From assembly GCA_002335385.1 (NCBI GenBank), contig DCVK01000070.1:33998-40216 (forward strand): a stretch of 6,219 nt of DNA, in the 5' to 3' direction. Of this stretch, positions 5,403 to 6,219 are shown piece by piece. Below the pieces are notes generated by a model that did no database searches, was not told where the DNA came from, and was given only the letters and a program-made list of their open reading frames with translations. Source of the stretch: Candidatus Aminicenantes bacterium UBA2190. Its GTDB lineage: Bacteria; Acidobacteriota; Aminicenantia; UBA2199. The stretch's first letter is position 1. Every line of letters starts with the position of its first letter. The translations under genes and the position numbers were made by a program.

Positions 5403-6219
5403 AATGTTGGTTTTTTTCCTCGATGATTATTTTAATTTTTTGCAGGAATTCGTCGATGCCGACCTTGCCCTGGTCGCCCTGCTTGTGGATGCGGAAAGAG
5501 ATGTTGCCATCCTTCTGCTCCTGGGGGCCGAGAACGATGATGTAGGGGACCTTCTGGTTCTCGGCATCGCGGATCTTGCGGTTGACGCCCTCGGAGCGGG
5601 CGTCGAGCTCGACGCGCATCCCGGCGGCACGCAAGCGTTCCAGCACGCCGCGCGCGTAGGGCAGGCAGTCGTCGTTGAGCGGCGCGATGACGGCCTGCAC
5701 CGGGGCCAGCCACAGCGGGAAGAAGCCGCGATAATGCTCGATCAGCACGCCGAAAAAGCGCTCCAGGGACCCGAGCAGGGCGCGGTGCACCATGTAGGGC
5801 TGGTGGGCGGCGCCGTCGGCCCCGATGTACTTCATGCCGAAGCGCTGCGACATGTTGAAGTCGAACTGGATGGTGGTGCACTGCCAGAAGCGGCCCAGGG
5901 CATCCTTGATCTTGATGTCGATCTTGGGCCCGTAGAAGACGGCTTCGCCCTCCATGCGCTGGTACGCCAGGTCGCGGACCGTCAGGGCCTTGACCAGGGA
6001 CGCCTCGGCCTCGACCCACATGGCGTCGCTGCCGGCGTACTTGCCGGCGACGCGCGGGTCGCGCACCGAGAGCTCGATCTTGAATTCGCTGAAGCCGAAC
6101 GCGCGCAGCAGGTCGAGCGAAAAGTCGAGCGTGCGCAGGATCTCGTCGTCGATCTGCTCCGGGGTGCAGATGATGTGGGCGTCGTCCTGGGTGAAGCCGC
6201 GCACGCGCAGCAGGCCGTG
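5389..6219 (-). CDS. thrS: Threonyl-tRNA synthetase, C-terminal part (5' end beyond window)
   Basis: ThrRS is a cytoplasmic class II enzyme that joins threonine to tRNA-Thr. The frame is open at the window edge and gives the last 276 residues of an expected 580-650. It opens with HGLLRVRGFTQDDAHIIC, the end of motif 2, including the His of DDAH that is a zinc ligand in the family. Next come YGPKIDIKIKDALGRFWQC and motif 3, YMVHRALLGSLERFFG, whose His is another zinc ligand. The anticodon-binding domain follows from WLAPVQAVIAPL to the end, with VNRKIRDAENQKVPYIIVLG. The zinc-ligand Cys, the TGS domain and the editing domain would lie outside the window. The TAA at 5389 lies inside infC. A GTG near the edge (6202-6204) is an internal valine codon, not a start. 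Confidence 0.97.
   Translation of the reverse strand, partial: HGLLRVRGFTQDDAHIICTPEQIDDEILRTLDFSLDLLRAFGFSEFKIELSVRDPRVAGKYAGSDAMWVEAEASLVKALTVRDLAYQRMEGEAVFYGPKIDIKIKDALGRFWQCTTIQFDFNMSQRFGMKYIGADGAAHQPYMVHRALLGSLERFFGVLIEHYRGFFPLWLAPVQAVIAPLNDDCLPYARGVLERLRAAGMRVELDARSEGVNRKIRDAENQKVPYIIVLGPQEQKDGNISFRIHKQGDQGKVGIDEFLQKIKIIIEEKNQHYEIQ
5418..5421 (-). promoter_or_regulatory. Probable infC ribosome site with long spacing
   Basis: GAGG on the minus strand within the last thrS codons, followed by seven A's. It is 12 bases from the ATT at 5405 and 15 from the ATG at 5402. Both are longer than the 5-6 bases seen for rpmI, rplT and rny in this window. It is the only Shine-Dalgarno-like match near this start. 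The spacing leans toward ATT as start but does not settle it. Confidence 0.45.

Noticed and set aside
5410..5417. A AAA AAC slippery heptamer in the thrS frame near its end
   Set aside because: A -1 shift would only swap the last residues for Pro-Thr-Leu and stop at the TGA inside the infC start region. No stimulatory structure is evident, and the run of A's also serves as a normal Lys codon stretch and ribosome-site spacer.

Overview
The window is a single tightly packed block of nine genes, all on the minus strand, so transcription runs from high to low coordinates. In transcription order they are: thrS (3' part only), infC, rpmI, rplT, pheS, pheT, a small zapB-like coiled-coil gene, zapA, and rny (5' part only). 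Every junction is either an overlap (14, 23, 4 and 1 nt) or a gap of 16 nt or less. No stretch lacks a gene. I see no RNA gene, mobile element, CRISPR array, internal promoter or intrinsic terminator, and the operon clearly continues past both window edges.

The organism is a bacterium with GC-rich DNA. The order thrS-infC-rpmI-rplT-pheS-pheT is a classic bacterial translation cluster. Continuation into zapB/zapA and rny is a layout I associate with Acidobacteriota (including Aminicenantes-like lineages) and former Deltaproteobacteria rather than with enterobacteria or Firmicutes. This placement is an inference of low to moderate confidence. The short bacterial-type PheT may also be a lineage marker.

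Region by region: 5389-6219 holds the catalytic end and anticodon-binding domain of threonyl-tRNA synthetase. 4833-5402 is initiation factor IF-3, and 4292-4855 holds ribosomal proteins L35 and L20. 1214-4295 encodes the two subunits of phenylalanyl-tRNA synthetase. 688-1202 encodes a ZapB-like/ZapA pair expected to act at the FtsZ ring. 1-671 encodes the membrane anchor, the long coiled coil and the first residues of the KH domain of ribonuclease Y. The block therefore joins tRNA charging, initiation, large-subunit assembly, Z-ring assembly and mRNA decay in what looks like one transcript.

I found no evidence of a new biological system; this is mostly core housekeeping DNA. The points worth a second look are a PheT that cleanly lacks the N-terminal tRNA-binding OB-fold, an IF-3 with an altered C-domain and an ambiguous ATT/ATG start, and the overlapping zapB-like/zapA pair placed in a translation operon.
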